Notes under the pieces: generated by a model
Told to the model about the DNA's origin: nothing
The model's input: only the letters and a program-made list of their open reading frames with translations
Databases searched by the model: none
Translations under genes and position numbers: made by a program
Part shown: one piece after another, positions 31,541-32,039 of the stretch
Layout of the letters: every line of letters begins with the position of its first letter
Numbering within the stretch: the stretch's first letter is position 1
Source: Candidatus Pullilachnospira intestinigallinarum
GTDB taxonomy: Bacteria; Bacillota; Clostridia; Lachnospirales; Lachnospiraceae
Assembly (NCBI GenBank): GCA_018711275.1
Contig: DVIN01000014.1
Coordinates: forward strand, 1 to 32,039
Direction of reading: 5' to 3'
Length of the DNA: 32,039 nucleotides

Positions 31541-32039
31541 GCAGGAAATTGCTTTTCTGTGAAAGAAAAACGCTCCGCGAAGATCGCAGGGTCTGCCCCG
31601 GCAAAGCGAGAGTACTGCGGCGGAAGGAAAGATATCGCCTGCGCGTCCCTCCGTTTTTGCTGTCAAACAGTGGAGCGGGGATTGCCTGCTTGTAATCGGC
31701 GGACAAAACAAGAAAAATGTTCGTGGAATTATTTTACAAAAAAGAGAAGACGCTTTTGTGGAAAATTACAATTACCAACAGAATGGATTATATGAAGAAT
31801 GAAAATGAGATTCAATAGAACAGAAATACTGTTTAAATAAAAAACTAAAAGTGAAAAGCATGGTAAAAATGCCGAATAAATCTGAAAAACCTGTTGACAA
31901 AACTATAAAAAGTGGTATTATAAGAGCAAATGAAACAGAAATGCTGTTGATAAATACCTGTGATATCATCCGATCAGGTATGAAAACAACAGCAGCTTTG
32001 TTACATAGCTTGGCCGAGCGAAAGTAATATGGAAACAAG
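31541..32039. other. Gene-free right end, A+T-rich after about 31,700
   Basis: I see no credible gene to the window edge; the open frame at 31466-31795 runs through the terminator and has no protein-like composition. The last 300 bases are an upstream control region with a promoter and repeated dyads for a gene outside the window. Confidence 0.6.
31819..31948 (+). promoter_or_regulatory. Promoter flanked by two AACAGAAATRCTGTT dyads
   Basis: TTGACA (31894-31899), 16 bases, TATTAT (31916-31921). AACAGAAATACTGTT (31819-31833) and AACAGAAATGCTGTT (31934-31948) are near-identical 5-base-arm palindromes, 115 bases apart (about 11 turns). One lies upstream and one just after the predicted start. 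This looks like operator-mediated loop repression of the next gene. Confidence 0.55.

Noticed and set aside
31466..31795. 109-codon frame after the ArsR-type gene
   Set aside because: It reads straight through a strong terminator, and its Lys/Arg/Cys-rich product looks random.

Overview
The window looks like chromosome from a member of the Clostridia, most likely Lachnospiraceae. The evidence is strong AGGAGG-type ribosome sites, sigma-A-like promoters, intrinsic terminators, the pth-mfd-prsA neighbourhood, ferredoxin-tailed aldo/keto reductases and many gut-Firmicute-type gene families. Base composition is moderately G+C-rich across most genes. It drops visibly around 27.0-28.2 kb and in the last 300 bases. 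I see no rRNA, tRNA, CRISPR array, insertion sequence or prophage.

Layout. At 1-2.1 kb there is the tail of an unrecognised protein, a 600-base stretch rich in inverted repeats with no credible gene, then a CYTH/CyaB-type protein overlapping an SseB-like protein. At 2.1-5.6 kb a MATE exporter (minus strand), whose leader RNA can fold over its own ribosome site, diverges from a membrane-anchored beta-propeller protein. At 5.6-6.8 kb two XRE-type regulators diverge, separated by several operator-like dyads.

From 6.9 to 16.8 kb lies a myo-inositol catabolic locus. On the minus strand are a DeoR-type regulator, a CoA-acylating methylmalonate/malonate semialdehyde dehydrogenase (iolA/mmsA) and a lactonase-type propeller. 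On the plus strand are iolC, iolD, iolB, iolE and a LacI-type regulator. IolE dehydrates 2-keto-inositol, IolD opens the ring, IolB isomerises, IolC phosphorylates, and IolA finishes the three-carbon product. IolG (first oxidation), IolJ (aldolase) and an uptake system are not in the window. An iron-type alcohol dehydrogenase and two aldo/keto reductases follow. The first reductase lies behind a MerR-type promoter with a 19-bp spacer; the second has lost its middle and is a pseudogene.

At 20.5-22.8 kb are two adjacent CobW-type GTPase genes. The first carries a His-rich metal-binding stretch built from a tandem DNA repeat. The second joins a divergent CobW-like GTPase to a YcgQ/DUF1980-like C-terminal domain. 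A promoter followed within about 50-70 bases by strong terminator hairpins precedes them, which suggests attenuation.

At 22.8-31.5 kb pth and mfd are followed by a prsA-type foldase, but an A+T-richer segment sits between mfd and prsA. It carries a HIT-family protein and a compact module: a 30-residue holin-like (TxpA/BsrG-type) toxin frame, a LexA/SOS-type dyad placed exactly between the -35 and -10 of its promoter, and a consensus promoter on the opposite strand that would make a roughly 90-nt antisense RNA over the toxin 3' end. I read this as an SOS-controlled type I toxin-antitoxin system, and it is the most interesting item here. A homocysteine methyltransferase-domain protein and an ArsR-type regulator with a large C-terminal domain follow. 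The window ends in an A+T-rich promoter region whose gene lies outside.
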